A DNA stretch of 64,000 nucleotides, taken from NCBI RefSeq assembly GCF_004217175.1, contig NZ_SHKI01000005.1, positions 470,348 to 534,347 of the forward strand, read 5' to 3'. The DNA is from Leucobacter luti. Lineage in GTDB: Bacteria; Actinomycetota; Actinomycetes; Actinomycetales; Microbacteriaceae. Positions within the stretch are counted from its first letter, which is position 1. Every line of letters begins with the position of its first letter. Shown here one piece after another: positions 17,205-26,914 of the stretch. A program made the position numbers and the translations under genes. A model generated the notes under the pieces. It did not search any database and was not told the origin of the DNA. It saw only the letters and a program-made list of their open reading frames with translations.

Positions 17205-19859
17205 ATGCAGACCGCTGAAATTCATCGCCGCTGGCTCAACTTCTTCGAGCAGCGCGGGCACACCGTCGTCCCCTCCGCCTCGCTCGTGAGTGACGATCCG
17301 AGCCTCATGTTCACGGTTGCGGGAATGGTGCCGTTCGTGCCGTACCTGTCCGGCCTCGTGCCGGCGCCGTACCCCCGGGCAACGAGCGTGCAGAAGTGCA
17401 TCCGCACGAACGACATCGAAGAGGTGGGCAAGACCCCGCGTCACGGCACGTTCTTCCAGATGTGCGGCAACTTCTCGTTCGGCGACTATTTCAAGTCAGA
17501 CGCGATCAAGTACGCGTGGGAGCTGCTCACCACGTCCGAGGACGGCGGCGGGCTGGGCTTCGAGGCGAAGGACCTGTGGGTCACTATCTACGAAGAGGAC
17601 GACGAAGCGTTCGCCCTGTGGCGTGAGCACTCGTCGTTGCCCGAGGATCGCATTCAGCGGCTCGGGAAAGACACCAACTACTGGTCGACCGGGCAGCCCG
17701 GCCCGGCGGGCCCCTGCTCCGAGATCTTCTACGATCTCGGGCCCGAGCACGGGATCGACGGCGGCCCGATCACCGACGACGACCGCTACGTGGAGATCTG
17801 GAACCTGGTCTTTATGCAGTACCAGGTCGCCGACGTGAAGTCGAAGACCGACTTTACGATCCTGGGCGAGCTGCCGAAGAAGAACATTGACACCGGCATG
17901 GGCCTGGAGCGCGTCGCGTTCATCAAGCAGGGCGTGCAGAACATGTACGAGATCGATCAGGTACGCCCGGTGCTTGATCGCGCCGCGGCGCTCGCCGGCA
18001 AGGTGTACGGCGCCGACCACGCAGACGACGTGCGGCTCCGCGTGATCGCGGACCACGTGCGCAGCGGCCTCATGCTGATCGCAGACGGGGTGACCCCGTC
18101 GAACGAGGGCCGCGGCTACATTCTGCGCCGCCTGCTGCGCCGCGTGATCCTGTCGATGCGCCTGCTCGGCTTTGACGGTTCGAGCTTCGCGGAGCTGTTC
18201 CCGGTGTCGCGCGACGCGATGAAGGGTGCGTACCCCGCGGTCGAGCGCGACTTCGAGTTCATCTCGCGCGCGGCGTACGCCGAGGAGAAGACCTTCCTGC
18301 GCACCCTCGCCTCGGGGATCCAGATCCTCGAGACCGCCGTCGACACGGCGAAGAGCGGCTCAGTTGCGGTACCGGGCGACACCGCGTTCCTGCTGCACGA
18401 CACGCACGGCTTCCCGATCGAGCTCACGCTTGAGATCGCCGAGGAGGCCGGCGTCGCCGTCGACCGTACGGTGTTCGGTGAGCTGATGCAGGAGCAGCGC
18501 GACCGGGCGAAGGCCGACGCGAAGGCGAAGAAGGGGCAGCGCGCCGACCTCTCCGTGTACAAGGAGCTGCGCGGCCTCGGGGAGACGCTGTTCACCGGCT
18601 ACGACGAGCTGACGCACGAGAGCCGCGTCCTCGGCCTCGTGGTCGACGGCGTCGCGGTGCGCGAGGCGCGCGAGGGTGAGGTCGCGGAGGTGGTGCTCGC
18701 CGAGACGTCGCTGTGGGCGGAGTCGGGCGGCCAGGACTCGGATCAGGGCGTGATCGTGGGCGACGGCTTCGAGGCCGAGGTGCTCGACGTGCAGAAGCCC
18801 GTACCGGGCCTCGTGGTGCACACGGTCCGCGTGACGATCGGCACGATCGGGATCGACCAGCGCGCCGAGACCCGCGTCGACGCTGATTACCGCAGGGGCG
18901 CCACGCAGGCGCACTCCGGGACGCACATCGTCCACGCGGCGCTGCGCGAGGTGCTCGGGTCGAGCGCGCACCAGGCGGGCTCGTACAACAAGGCCGGCTA
19001 CCTGCGCCTCGACTTCACGCACACCGACGCCCTCTCGCAGGAGACGAAGAGCGAGATCGAGGAGATCTCGAACCTCGCGATCCGGTCAGACTACGAGGTC
19101 GTGACCCGCGAAATGGGAATCGACGAGGCGAAGGCAATGGGCGCGATGGCGCTGTTCGGCGAGAAGTACGGCGACCGCGTGCGCGTGGTGGACATCGGCG
19201 GGGAGTGGTCGCGCGAGCTGTGCGCGGGCACCCACGTGTCGAGTTCCTCGGAGGTGGGCATGATCAGCCTCATTTCCGAGAGCTCCGTCGGATCGACCAA
19301 CCGTCGCGTCGAGTCGCTCGTGGGGATCGAAGCGTTCCGCAACTTCGCCGCGGAGCGTGCGATCGTGCAGCAGCTGACGAGCGGACTGAAGGTGCCTCGC
19401 GCTGAGCTGATCGGCCGCGTCCAGGACCTGGGAGCGCAGCTCAAGGCCGCCGAGAAGAAGATCGCGGCGTTCGAGGCCGCGAAGCTCGCGGAGCGGGTCC
19501 CGGAGCTCGTCTCCGGCGCCGAGACCGTTGGCGCGCTGCGCGTGGTGCTCGCGTCGCTGGGCAGCGTGGGCTCGGCGGACGACGTGCGCGGGCTCGCGCT
19601 GCAGGTGCGCGAGCGGCTCTCCGGCGAGGCCGCCGTGGTGGTGCTCGCCGGCGAGAGCGACGGCAAGCCCGTCGTGATTGCCGCGACAACCGAGGGTGCA
19701 CGTAGCGCGGGTGTCCGCGCCGGTGACCTCGCCAAGCTGGGCGCGAAGGTGCTCGGCGGCGGTGGCGGGGGTAAGCCCGACCTCGCGCAGGGCGGCGGCA
19801 CCGACCCGGCCAAGATCGACGCGGCGCTTGCGGAGATTCGCCGCAGCCTCGCGGGATAG
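17205..19859 (+). CDS. alaS: Alanyl-tRNA synthetase
   Basis: AlaRS charges tRNA-Ala. The 884-residue protein has the class II aminoacylation domain at the N-terminus (FTVAGMVPF near 41, FFQMCGNFSFGDYFK near 86), the editing domain with zinc-binding HSGTH near 569-573 and CAGTH near 672-676, and the C-terminal DHHA1 domain ending in a glycine-rich segment GGGGGGKPDLAQGGG. The ATG is preceded by AGAAAGA and fits the family N-terminus (MQTAEIHRRWLNFFE); an upstream extension of 59 codons overlaps the preceding gene and is rejected. Confidence 0.97.
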   Translation: MQTAEIHRRWLNFFEQRGHTVVPSASLVSDDPSLMFTVAGMVPFVPYLSGLVPAPYPRATSVQKCIRTNDIEEVGKTPRHGTFFQMCGNFSFGDYFKSDAIKYAWELLTTSEDGGGLGFEAKDLWVTIYEEDDEAFALWREHSSLPEDRIQRLGKDTNYWSTGQPGPAGPCSEIFYDLGPEHGIDGGPITDDDRYVEIWNLVFMQYQVADVKSKTDFTILGELPKKNIDTGMGLERVAFIKQGVQNMYEIDQVRPVLDRAAALAGKVYGADHADDVRLRVIADHVRSGLMLIADGVTPSNEGRGYILRRLLRRVILSMRLLGFDGSSFAELFPVSRDAMKGAYPAVERDFEFISRAAYAEEKTFLRTLASGIQILETAVDTAKSGSVAVPGDTAFLLHDTHGFPIELTLEIAEEAGVAVDRTVFGELMQEQRDRAKADAKAKKGQRADLSVYKELRGLGETLFTGYDELTHESRVLGLVVDGVAVREAREGEVAEVVLAETSLWAESGGQDSDQGVIVGDGFEAEVLDVQKPVPGLVVHTVRVTIGTIGIDQRAETRVDADYRRGATQAHSGTHIVHAALREVLGSSAHQAGSYNKAGYLRLDFTHTDALSQETKSEIEEISNLAIRSDYEVVTREMGIDEAKAMGAMALFGEKYGDRVRVVDIGGEWSRELCAGTHVSSSSEVGMISLISESSVGSTNRRVESLVGIEAFRNFAAERAIVQQLTSGLKVPRAELIGRVQDLGAQLKAAEKKIAAFEAAKLAERVPELVSGAETVGALRVVLASLGSVGSADDVRGLALQVRERLSGEAAVVVLAGESDGKPVVIAATTEGARSAGVRAGDLAKLGAKVLGGGGGGKPDLAQGGGTDPAKIDAALAEIRRSLAG

Positions 19860-19863
19860 CCGG

Positions 19864-20361
19864 ATGCGCACGGGCGTTCGAATCGGCGTCGATGTGGGCA
19901 AGGCCCGCATCGGCGTCGCACGAAGCGACTTCCACGGCATGCTCGCGACCCCGGTTGAGACCGTCGCTCGTGACGCGGCGGGCATCACCGACCTCGCGCG
20001 GCTGGCTGAGATCGCCGCGGAGCTCGACGCCTTCGAGGTGGTCGTTGGACTGCCGCTCAACATGCGCGGAGAGCACACCCCGTCGACCGACGATGCGACC
20101 GGCTTTGCGGCGCGCCTCGCGGCGCGCCTCGCGCCCGCGGGAATCGGCACGCGGCTCGTCGACGAGCGCTTGTCGACCGTGTCGGCGCAGGGGCAGCTGC
20201 GGCAGGCTGGAAAGAAAACGAAACAGAGCCGCTCGATCATTGATCAGGCAGCGGCAGTGGTGATCCTCCAACACGCGCTCGACAGTGAGCGCGCGCAGGG
20301 TGAGGCGCCCGGGAGCGCGGTCGACGTGGCCGCGCCGGACGCGAAGGAGAACGTCGAATGA
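19864..20361 (+). CDS. ruvX: Holliday junction resolvase-like protein RuvX (YqgF)
   Basis: YqgF/RuvX proteins have an RNase H fold and are essential in many bacteria; roles in 16S rRNA 5' processing or recombination are proposed. The 165-residue product has the first-strand Asp motif (GVDVGKARIGVA, about 8-19), GLPLNMRGEHT (about 65-75) and DERLSTVSAQ (about 104-113), the conserved acidic positions of the fold. It starts 4 bp after alaS and overlaps mltG by 4 bp. Confidence 0.94.
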   Translation: MRTGVRIGVDVGKARIGVARSDFHGMLATPVETVARDAAGITDLARLAEIAAELDAFEVVVGLPLNMRGEHTPSTDDATGFAARLAARLAPAGIGTRLVDERLSTVSAQGQLRQAGKKTKQSRSIIDQAAAVVILQHALDSERAQGEAPGSAVDVAAPDAKENVE

Positions 20362-21455
20362 ACGCACGCGCGCGCAAGGAGTCTTCGGGGGCCGGGAAGA
20401 AGATCCTCATCTCCCTGATTGTTGCGGTGCTCCTGCTGGGCGGCCTCGCGGCCGCGGGAGGCTACCTGTGGACGCAGTACGGGGCGCAGATCTCGCTCGC
20501 GCTCGGCTGGACCACCAACGACTACGAGGGCCCCGGCGAGGGCGACACGATCGTGGTGATCACCGAGGGTGAGATCGGCGAGGATATCGCCGCGAGCCTG
20601 GCCGAGGCCGACGTGGTGAAGACCTCCGAGGCGTTCTACTCGCTGCTGCTCGCACAGGACCCCGCCGTTGAGTTCCTGCCGGGCTCGTACCGCTTGAAGC
20701 TGCAGATGAGCGCCCAGGGGGCGCTCGACGCGCTGCAGGACCCCGCGAACAAGATGCAGCTCACCGCGATGATCCCCGAGGGCAAGACGGTGGACCAGAC
20801 GATCGAGCTGATCTCGGCGGGGGCAGACATCCCGCTGCAGGAGCTGCAGGACGCCGTCGCGGACCCGGCTCCCTACGGCCTGCCCGAGGGGGTCACGAGC
20901 CTTGAGGGGTGGCTGTTCCCGGCGACCTACGAGTTCGAAGAGGACACCACGGGCGCGCAGGCGATCCAGCGGCTCGTCGACGAGCAGAAGAACGTGCTCA
21001 CGGAGTTTGGCGTCGCCGAGGCGGACTGGGAGCGCACGCTCACGATCGCGGCGATGATTCAGCGCGAGGGCGGTCGGATCGAGGATTTCGCGAAGGTGTC
21101 GCGCGTGATCCAGAACCGGCTCGACCAGGGCATGAAACTGCAGATGGACTCCACCGCGCAGTACGGCATGGGCCAGCACGAGGACGGCTCCGTGTGGTCG
21201 ACCGACGAGGCGCTCACGGACGAGAACCCGTGGAACACCTACGTGATCGAGGGGCTCCCAGCCGGGCCGATCGCCAACCCCGGCCGCGACGCGATCGATG
21301 CGGCGCTCAACCCGGAGCCGGGGGACTGGCTGTACTTTGTGGCGATCAACCTCGACACGCGCGAGTCTGCGTTCAGCGTGACGCAGGAGGATCATGAGGC
21401 TGCCGTTGGCGTGCTGAACGAGTGGTGCGCGGCGAACCCGGGCAAGGGCTGCTAG
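20358..21455 (+). CDS. mltG: Endolytic murein transglycosylase MltG
   Basis: MltG (YceG) cleaves nascent glycan strands and is thought to set glycan length in peptidoglycan synthesis. The 365-residue product has a short basic N-terminus, a membrane helix (about 16-38), then the extracellular YceG domain with the catalytic-Glu motif MIQREGG (about 233-239), the QNRLDQGMKLQMDST segment and NPWNTY--EGLPAGPIANPG (about 292-311). It overlaps ruvX by 4 bp and abuts aroE with no gap. Confidence 0.95.
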   Translation: MNARARKESSGAGKKILISLIVAVLLLGGLAAAGGYLWTQYGAQISLALGWTTNDYEGPGEGDTIVVITEGEIGEDIAASLAEADVVKTSEAFYSLLLAQDPAVEFLPGSYRLKLQMSAQGALDALQDPANKMQLTAMIPEGKTVDQTIELISAGADIPLQELQDAVADPAPYGLPEGVTSLEGWLFPATYEFEEDTTGAQAIQRLVDEQKNVLTEFGVAEADWERTLTIAAMIQREGGRIEDFAKVSRVIQNRLDQGMKLQMDSTAQYGMGQHEDGSVWSTDEALTDENPWNTYVIEGLPAGPIANPGRDAIDAALNPEPGDWLYFVAINLDTRESAFSVTQEDHEAAVGVLNEWCAANPGKGC

Positions 21456-22298
21456 GTGGTCGACCAGCTGGCGGTGCTCGGCTGGCCGATCGGGCACTCG
21501 CTGTCGCCCGCGATCCATCGGGCCGCGTACAGCACGCTCGGGCTGCCCTGGCGCTACTCGGCGGTGCGCTGCGGGGCGGACTCGCTCGCCGCGTTCGTGG
21601 CGTCGCGCGGCCCCGAGTGGCGGGGCTTCTCGGTCACGATGCCGCTCAAGGAGGAGGCGCACCGGATCGCGCGTGATCTCGACCCGGTCGCGCGGGCGAG
21701 CGGCGTGGTGAACACGCTGCGGCGGCGCGACGACGGGCGCGGCTGGGACGGCTTCAACACCGATGTCGCGGGACTCGCGACAGCGATTGGCGCGGCCGGT
21801 CTCGATCCGGCCGACACGATCGTGCTCGGCACGGGAGCCACGGCGGTGTCGGCGGTGCTCGCCGCGCAGCGCCTGGGGGCCGGACGGATCCGCGTTGCGG
21901 GGCGCAACTCAGCAGCGGCCGCGGCCCTCGCGGCCCGCGGGGACGAGGCGACAGCGATGTCCGCACACGGGCTCGCGGACGAGGCGCTCCGCGATGGCTC
22001 GTCGACGCTGATCATTTCGACCCTGCCCGGCCCCGCGGGGCGCGCACTCGATGTGCCGGCCGCTCTCACGGCGGTGCCGCTCTTCGACGTGGCCTACGAC
22101 CCGTGGCCGTCGCCCCTCGCGGAGCGCTGGCGCGCCGCGGGCGGTGTTGCCCACCCGGGCACGGCCATGCTCATTGAGCAGGCAATCGTCCAGGTGCGGA
22201 TCTTCAGCTCCGGGGACCCAGACACGCCGCTCGCCGATGAAGGGGCGGTGCGCGCGGCGATGCGCGGAGCGACGGCCTCCGCCGATATGGGAGGATAG
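21456..22298 (+). CDS. aroE: Shikimate dehydrogenase
   Basis: AroE reduces 3-dehydroshikimate to shikimate with NADPH. The 280-residue protein has the substrate-binding [11 protein letters not shown] motif (about 14-24), the catalytic Lys in TMPLKEEA (about 68), the NTD motif (NTDVAG, about 101-106) and a glycine-rich nucleotide loop (LGTGATA, about 125-131). The GTG start directly follows the mltG stop. It is the first of four shikimate-pathway genes in this operon. Confidence 0.95.
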   Translation: MVDQLAVLGWPIGHSLSPAIHRAAYSTLGLPWRYSAVRCGADSLAAFVASRGPEWRGFSVTMPLKEEAHRIARDLDPVARASGVVNTLRRRDDGRGWDGFNTDVAGLATAIGAAGLDPADTIVLGTGATAVSAVLAAQRLGAGRIRVAGRNSAAAAALAARGDEATAMSAHGLADEALRDGSSTLIISTLPGPAGRALDVPAALTAVPLFDVAYDPWPSPLAERWRAAGGVAHPGTAMLIEQAIVQVRIFSSGDPDTPLADEGAVRAAMRGATASADMGG

Positions 22299-22303
22299 TG
22301 GGC

Positions 22304-23500
22304 ATGCTGCGTTGGCTTACCGCTGGAGAATCCCACGGCCCCGAACTGATTGCTGTCCTGGAGGGGCTGCCTGCTGGCGTGCCCATCTCACTCGAAGAGA
22401 TCCGGGCAGACCTTGCCCGGCGCAAGCTCGGCTATGGCCGCGGCTCCCGCATGAAGTTTGAGCAGGACGAGCTCAACCTCTCGGGCGGCGTGGTGCAGGG
22501 CGTATCGATCGGTGGTCCGGTGGCGATCCGGATCGGCAATACCGAGTGGCCCAAGTGGGCCGAGGTGATGTCTGCCGAACCCACTGAGCTGTCAGAGAAG
22601 TCGCGCGGTCGCGGCGCCCCGCTGACGCGCCCGCGCCCCGGGCACGCAGACCTCACCGGGATGCAGAAGTACGGTTTCGACGAGGCGCGCCCGGTCCTTG
22701 AGCGCGCCAGCGCCCGCGAGACCGCCGCCCGCGTGGCCCTCGGCGCCGTGGCGCGTGCATTCCTCGGCGAGCTCGGTATTGGGCTCGTGAGCCACACCGT
22801 GTCCCTCGGCGACATTGTCGCCCCCGCTGGCTCGGCGCTGCCGCGCCCGGAGGACACAGCGGCGCTCGACGCTGACCCGCTGCGCTGCTTTGACGCCGCA
22901 ACGAGCGCGCGCATGGTGGCCGAGGTCGACGACACGAAGAAGTCGGGCGACACGATCGGCGGCATCGTCGAGGTGCTCGCCTACGGGCTCCCGCCGGGGC
23001 TCGGATCGTACGTGCACTGGGACCGCCGCCTCGACTCGCGCCTCGCTGGTGCCCTGATGGGCATCCAGGCGATCAAGGGCGTGGAAGTGGGCGACGGTTT
23101 CGAGACGACGCGCCGCCGGGGCTCCGCGGCGCACGACGAGCTGCACGTGGCCGCCGGCCAGATCGCGCGCGAGACCGGTCGTGCCGGCGGCATCGAGGGC
23201 GGCATGACGACCGGCCAGGTGCTCCGCGTGCGCGCGGGGATGAAGCCGATCGCCACCGTGCCGCACGCGCTCCCCACGATCGATGTCGCAACCGGCGAGG
23301 AGGCGAAGGCGCACCACCAGCGCTCCGACGTGTCCGCGGTTCCGGCGGCCGGCGTGGTGGCCGAGGCGATGGTCGCCCTCGTGCTCGCAGACGCGGTCAC
23401 CGAGAAGTTTGGCGGCGACAGCGTCGCGGAGACGAAGCGGAATCTTGAGTCGTATCTCGCCGCGATCCCCGAGCGACTGTCGACCGTCATCGAGTCGTGA
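22304..23500 (+). CDS. aroC: Chorismate synthase
   Basis: AroC forms chorismate from 5-enolpyruvylshikimate 3-phosphate with reduced flavin. The 398-residue protein begins with the family signature [17 protein letters not shown] and contains [16 protein letters not shown] (about 105-120), the [13 protein letters not shown] segment and [21 protein letters not shown] (about 304-323). The ATG at 22304 has GGGAGG 9 nt upstream; a GTG at 22298 overlapping the aroE stop is less likely. It overlaps aroK by 4 bp. Confidence 0.97.
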   Translation: MLRWLTAGESHGPELIAVLEGLPAGVPISLEEIRADLARRKLGYGRGSRMKFEQDELNLSGGVVQGVSIGGPVAIRIGNTEWPKWAEVMSAEPTELSEKSRGRGAPLTRPRPGHADLTGMQKYGFDEARPVLERASARETAARVALGAVARAFLGELGIGLVSHTVSLGDIVAPAGSALPRPEDTAALDADPLRCFDAATSARMVAEVDDTKKSGDTIGGIVEVLAYGLPPGLGSYVHWDRRLDSRLAGALMGIQAIKGVEVGDGFETTRRRGSAAHDELHVAAGQIARETGRAGGIEGGMTTGQVLRVRAGMKPIATVPHALPTIDVATGEEAKAHHQRSDVSAVPAAGVVAEAMVALVLADAVTEKFGGDSVAETKRNLESYLAAIPERLSTVIES

Positions 23501-24252
23501 CCGGGCATCGCCGGGTCGCGCGGACGGCTGGGCCGCCAGCGGCACCACCGAAGCCGGCCCCGCCGACGACGCCCGAACTCCAGCACCCCACCGACGCGGA
23601 GCCGCAGGGCGCCGCGCCTGAGCCGCGCTCCCGCGCCGGACGTGGGCGCCCGCGCCGGCGGCGGCGCCGGCGCGGCGGCGTGCGGCTGCCCGATCGCGCC
23701 GTGGTGTTCGTCGGCCCGATGGCCGCGGGCAAGACGAGCCTGGGCAAGCGCGTTGCGAAGGAGCTCGGCGTGCCGTTTGTTGATACAGACGCGGTGTTCG
23801 TGCGCCAGCACGGGCAGATCGCCGAGTTCTTCACCACGCACGGTGAGGCAGAGTTTCGCCGGATCGAGGCCGAGGTGATCGCGGCGGAGCTCGCCGTTCC
23901 GGGCGGACGCATCGTGGCGCTCGGCGGTGGGGCAGTGCTCCGTGAGAGCACGCGCGAGCTGCTGGCTGGGCACCCAGTGGTGCTGCTCATGACCACGCAG
24001 GAGGCCGTGCTGCGCACGGCGAACCTTGCTCGTCGCCCGCTGCTGCGCGACGACCCGGAGGCGTGGGGCCGGATCCTTGCGGAGCGCAAACCGCTCTACG
24101 ACGAGGTCGCCGATGTCACCTACCGCACCGACCGCGCCACGAAAGAACAGCTCGCCCGCCGCGTCGCCCAGTGGGCGCGCAGCTTCGGCAAGAAGAGCGC
24201 GCCGCAACCCGGCGCCGAGGCGGCCACGCCACCGAACAGGAGTGAATCATGA
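23497..24252 (+). CDS. aroK: Shikimate kinase with a Pro/Arg-rich N-terminal extension
   Basis: AroK phosphorylates shikimate. The kinase core (about 67-230) has Walker A ([12 protein letters not shown], 73-84), the shikimate-binding DTD and FRRIE elements, GGGAV (about 147-151) and the lid Arg-rich segment LARRPLL. The first 66 residues are an unusual low-complexity extension, Pro-rich then strongly basic (seven Arg in a row near residue 60), absent from typical 170-residue enzymes. GTG 23497 overlaps the aroC stop (GTGA), which supports translation of the extension; a start nearer the core cannot be excluded. aroB overlaps by 4 bp. Confidence 0.92.
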   Translation: MTGHRRVARTAGPPAAPPKPAPPTTPELQHPTDAEPQGAAPEPRSRAGRGRPRRRRRRRGGVRLPDRAVVFVGPMAAGKTSLGKRVAKELGVPFVDTDAVFVRQHGQIAEFFTTHGEAEFRRIEAEVIAAELAVPGGRIVALGGGAVLRESTRELLAGHPVVLLMTTQEAVLRTANLARRPLLRDDPEAWGRILAERKPLYDEVADVTYRTDRATKEQLARRVAQWARSFGKKSAPQPGAEAATPPNRSES

Positions 24253-25334
24253 CGGAGTCCCAGGTAACCGAGATCCGGGTCACTGGCGAGAACGACTACG
24301 GCGTCCTCGTGGGGCGCGGGATCCTCGATCGCGTGCCCGAGGTGCTCGGTGAACGCGTCGCGAAGATCCTGATCGTGCACACGCCGACCGTGGGACGCGT
24401 GGCCACGGAGCTGCGCGACGCGCTGCAGGGCCAGTACGAGCAGGTGCTGCTCGCCGAGGTGCCCGATGCCGAGTCCGCGAAGCGGGTCGAGGTGGCCGCC
24501 TTCTGCTGGCAGATCCTCGGCCAGGCAGACTTCACCCGCACCGATGCCATCATCGGGCTCGGTGGCGGCGCGGTCACCGACCTCGCCGGCTTCGTGGCGG
24601 CGACCTGGCTGCGCGGCGTCCGGCTGGTGCAGATCCCCACGAGCGTGCTCGGCATGGTTGACGCATCGGTCGGCGGTAAGACGGGCATCAACACGACCGA
24701 GGGCAAGAACCTGGTGGGCGCGTTCTACGCCCCCGCCGGCGTAATCTGCGACCTCGAACTGCTCGAGAGCCTGCCGCGGAACGAGGTGCTCGCCGGGTTC
24801 GCCGAGATCGCAAAGTGCGGCTTTATCGCCGAGCCGGGGATCCTCGACCTGTTGGAGGCCGACGTTGCGCGTGCCACTGATCCGACGACGCCCGAGTTCA
24901 AGCGGCTCGTTGAGCTCGCCATCGGCGTGAAGGCGCGCGTGGTGTCGGAGGACTTCCGCGAGGGGGGCCTGCGCGAGATCCTCAACTACGGGCACACGCT
25001 CGGACACGCGATCGAGCACGCGGAGCGCTACCAGTGGCGGCACGGCGTGGCCATCTCGATCGGCATGATGTACGCCGCCGAGCTGGGCCGCATGGCCGGT
25101 GCGCTCTCGGACGCCGCCGTGGACCGGCACCGCCGGATCCTCACCTCGCTCACCCTGCCGCTGAGCTACCCCGCGGGGCGCTGGCCCGGCCTGCTCGCCA
25201 CCATGCAGCGGGACAAGAAGGCCCGGGCGGGCATGCTGCGGTTTATCGTGCTCGACGAGATCGGCAAGCCGCGCGTGCTTGCCGGCGTGGACGACTCGAT
25301 GCTGCAGTTCGCGTACCAGGAGATCGCGAGCTAG
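24249..25334 (+). CDS. aroB: 3-dehydroquinate synthase
   Basis: AroB converts DAHP to 3-dehydroquinate, the second step of the shikimate pathway, using NAD and a divalent metal. The 361-residue protein has GLGGGAVTDLAGFVAATW (about 101-118), the SVGGKTGINT loop (about 141-150), and metal ligands including Glu in GFAEIAKCG and His in LNYGHTLGHAIEH (about 243-255). It overlaps aroK (ATGA). aroQ, often next to aroB in this phylum, is absent; an accessory block follows instead. Confidence 0.97.
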   Translation: MTESQVTEIRVTGENDYGVLVGRGILDRVPEVLGERVAKILIVHTPTVGRVATELRDALQGQYEQVLLAEVPDAESAKRVEVAAFCWQILGQADFTRTDAIIGLGGGAVTDLAGFVAATWLRGVRLVQIPTSVLGMVDASVGGKTGINTTEGKNLVGAFYAPAGVICDLELLESLPRNEVLAGFAEIAKCGFIAEPGILDLLEADVARATDPTTPEFKRLVELAIGVKARVVSEDFREGGLREILNYGHTLGHAIEHAERYQWRHGVAISIGMMYAAELGRMAGALSDAAVDRHRRILTSLTLPLSYPAGRWPGLLATMQRDKKARAGMLRFIVLDEIGKPRVLAGVDDSMLQFAYQEIAS

Positions 25335-25400
25335 GCGCGGGCCTCCCGCACCGGCACGCCAGAGCACCCGCGCCGGCGCACTCCGGCGCACTCCGGGGCA

Positions 25401-25424
25401 CCCCGGCGCGTTCCTGCGCCGGGG
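25401..25424. terminator. Bidirectional hairpin between aroB and the AAA+ gene
   Basis: CCCCGGCGC (25401-25409) pairs perfectly with GCGCCGGGG (25416-25424) around a 6-nt loop. The neighbouring bases hold repeats of CGGCGCACTC. No T run, but its place between two convergent genes suits a terminator. Confidence 0.55.
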
Positions 25425-25425
25425 C

Positions 25426-26862
25426 TCACCCCAGCCGGAACCCCTGGCCCTCCAGGATGAGGGCGAGGACCCGGCGGTCCTCGCGGTGCATCACGCCCTC
25501 CACGAAGCGCGTGAGCGCGCGATCAAGGCTGACCGATCCGGCGCTGGCGGTCACCTTCTGCACGATTGCCACGAGCGTGCGCGGGGCGAGCACCGACTCC
25601 TCGAGGCCCGGCCTGCCGTCGATCTCGCGCTCGGTGCTCACGTAGTCGCTAAAGCCGTCGGTGACCGCGCCGGCGAACACCTGCTGGCTGATGAACGCCG
25701 CGCGCGCGACCCGCGCGAGCTCGTCCGCGGACCACTCGGGCGGAAGCTCCCCGCGCGCATCGACGATGGCTGCGGCCGCGAGCAGGCCGTTCTCGACCGG
25801 AAACTCCTCGAACGGTGTGCCCGCGTCGGGGTAGTGCACCCGGTAGCTGTTCGCACCGAACCGGTTGACCAGCTCCGCGCTCAGGCGATCGAGCCCGCGG
25901 TAGCGGTGGGGGGTCTGTTCGTTCGCGGTCGCGAGGATCGCGAAGCCCGGCGCAATGCGCACCTCTCGGCCCGCGTCCTCCTGCACGCCGAGCGCGTCGC
26001 CCGGGCGCAGCTGCAGAATGCGGTTCAGGCGCTTCAAGAACTCGGCGGGCATCGCGTTGACCTCGTCAAGGATCACGGGCCGACCCTCGGCCATCGCGCG
26101 CAGCAGCGGGCCCGGGGTGAACACGCTCACGGTCGCCCCGTCGACCGCGCGCAGCTCGTGGCTGCCGATCAGCTGCGCGGCGGTGATGTCGCCGTAGCCG
26201 GAGACGAGCTCGGGCTCCCGGCCCACGGTGACGCGGGAGAGGTGCTCCGCGAGCGCCGTCTTTGCGCCGCCGGTCTCTCCGAGCAGCAGCACCGGATCAC
26301 CGCGCAGGATCGCCGGGCCGGCCTCGGCGATGATGCTGCGCATCTGCCCGGTGAGGAGGAGCCCGTCGCGCAGCTGGGAGCGGGCCTCCCGGAGCCGCAG
26401 GGTGCCAAGCGCCGCGAGGACCCCGTCCCTGCGCTCGGGCGTCGTGAGCCCGGCGTCGAGGTGCGCGCTACTCGGGTGGGCGTCGTCGCGGTGCGCACCG
26501 CCGCGCAGACCCGCGGCCCGCGCCCGCTCACCGGCGGTGAGCCCGCGTCCCTGCGCCACCGCGCGGGCGACCACCGCGTCGGCCGCGGCGGAGCGCGTCC
26601 GGGCAGCGAGTTCCGCGCGGCGCTCGGACACCGCAAGGCGCAGCGTCCGCGCGCGCTCGGTGAGCGCCGCATCGAGCGCGGCGCGATGGCTCGGCTCGGC
26701 GTGCAGTTCGCTCAACCGGCGCTGCAGCTCAGCGAGGTCCGCGCGGTGGGCCTCGGCCTCGGCCGGTGAGTCCTCCGCAGCGAGCGCGCGGCGCACGCGA
26801 CGCAGTTCCGCGCTGATTTCCTGGGCCTCCGCGAGCACCGGGTTGGCGTCGAATGTGAGCAT
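25426..26862 (-). CDS. MoxR-type AAA+ ATPase with N-terminal coiled coil
   Basis: The 478-residue protein has a charged, probably coiled-coil N-terminus (about 8-105) and a C-terminal AAA+ module: Walker A GETGGAKT (195-202), Walker B VILDEV (263-268), sensor-1 ATAN (311-314) and an Arg-rich segment RLSAELVNRF (326-335). The NAMPAEFLKRLNRILQ segment places it in the MoxR/CobS/GvpN group, chaperone-like ATPases that work with VWA proteins. Unlike RavA, the ATPase domain is C-terminal. It is divergent from the VWA gene (52 bp between starts). The ATG at 26862 lies 8 nt after a TAGCGT box, suggesting a leaderless mRNA. Confidence 0.9.
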   Translation of the reverse strand: MLTFDANPVLAEAQEISAELRRVRRALAAEDSPAEAEAHRADLAELQRRLSELHAEPSHRAALDAALTERARTLRLAVSERRAELAARTRSAAADAVVARAVAQGRGLTAGERARAAGLRGGAHRDDAHPSSAHLDAGLTTPERRDGVLAALGTLRLREARSQLRDGLLLTGQMRSIIAEAGPAILRGDPVLLLGETGGAKTALAEHLSRVTVGREPELVSGYGDITAAQLIGSHELRAVDGATVSVFTPGPLLRAMAEGRPVILDEVNAMPAEFLKRLNRILQLRPGDALGVQEDAGREVRIAPGFAILATANEQTPHRYRGLDRLSAELVNRFGANSYRVHYPDAGTPFEEFPVENGLLAAAAIVDARGELPPEWSADELARVARAAFISQQVFAGAVTDGFSDYVSTEREIDGRPGLEESVLAPRTLVAIVQKVTASAGSVSLDRALTRFVEGVMHREDRRVLALILEGQGFRLG

Positions 26863-26869
26863 GCTCGTC

Positions 26870-26875
26870 ACGCTA
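26870..26875 (-). promoter_or_regulatory. -10 box of the AAA+ gene (leaderless)
   Basis: Read leftward the hexamer is TAGCGT, 8 nt from the ATG. It is 27 bp from the -10 of the divergent VWA gene, so the two -35 regions overlap. Confidence 0.5.
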
Positions 26876-26902
26876 CCACCACCCCGGCCGTGTCCGGCGG
26901 GA

Positions 26903-26908
26903 TAGTGT
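26903..26908 (+). promoter_or_regulatory. -10 box of the VWA gene (leaderless)
   Basis: TAGTGT lies exactly 7 nt before the ATG at 26915, with no Shine-Dalgarno between. Confidence 0.55.
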
Positions 26909-26914
26909 GAGTGG

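Noticed and set aside
22298..22303. GTG start for aroC overlapping the aroE stop
   Set aside because: ATG 22304 matches the conserved chorismate synthase N-terminus and has better spacing to GGGAGG.
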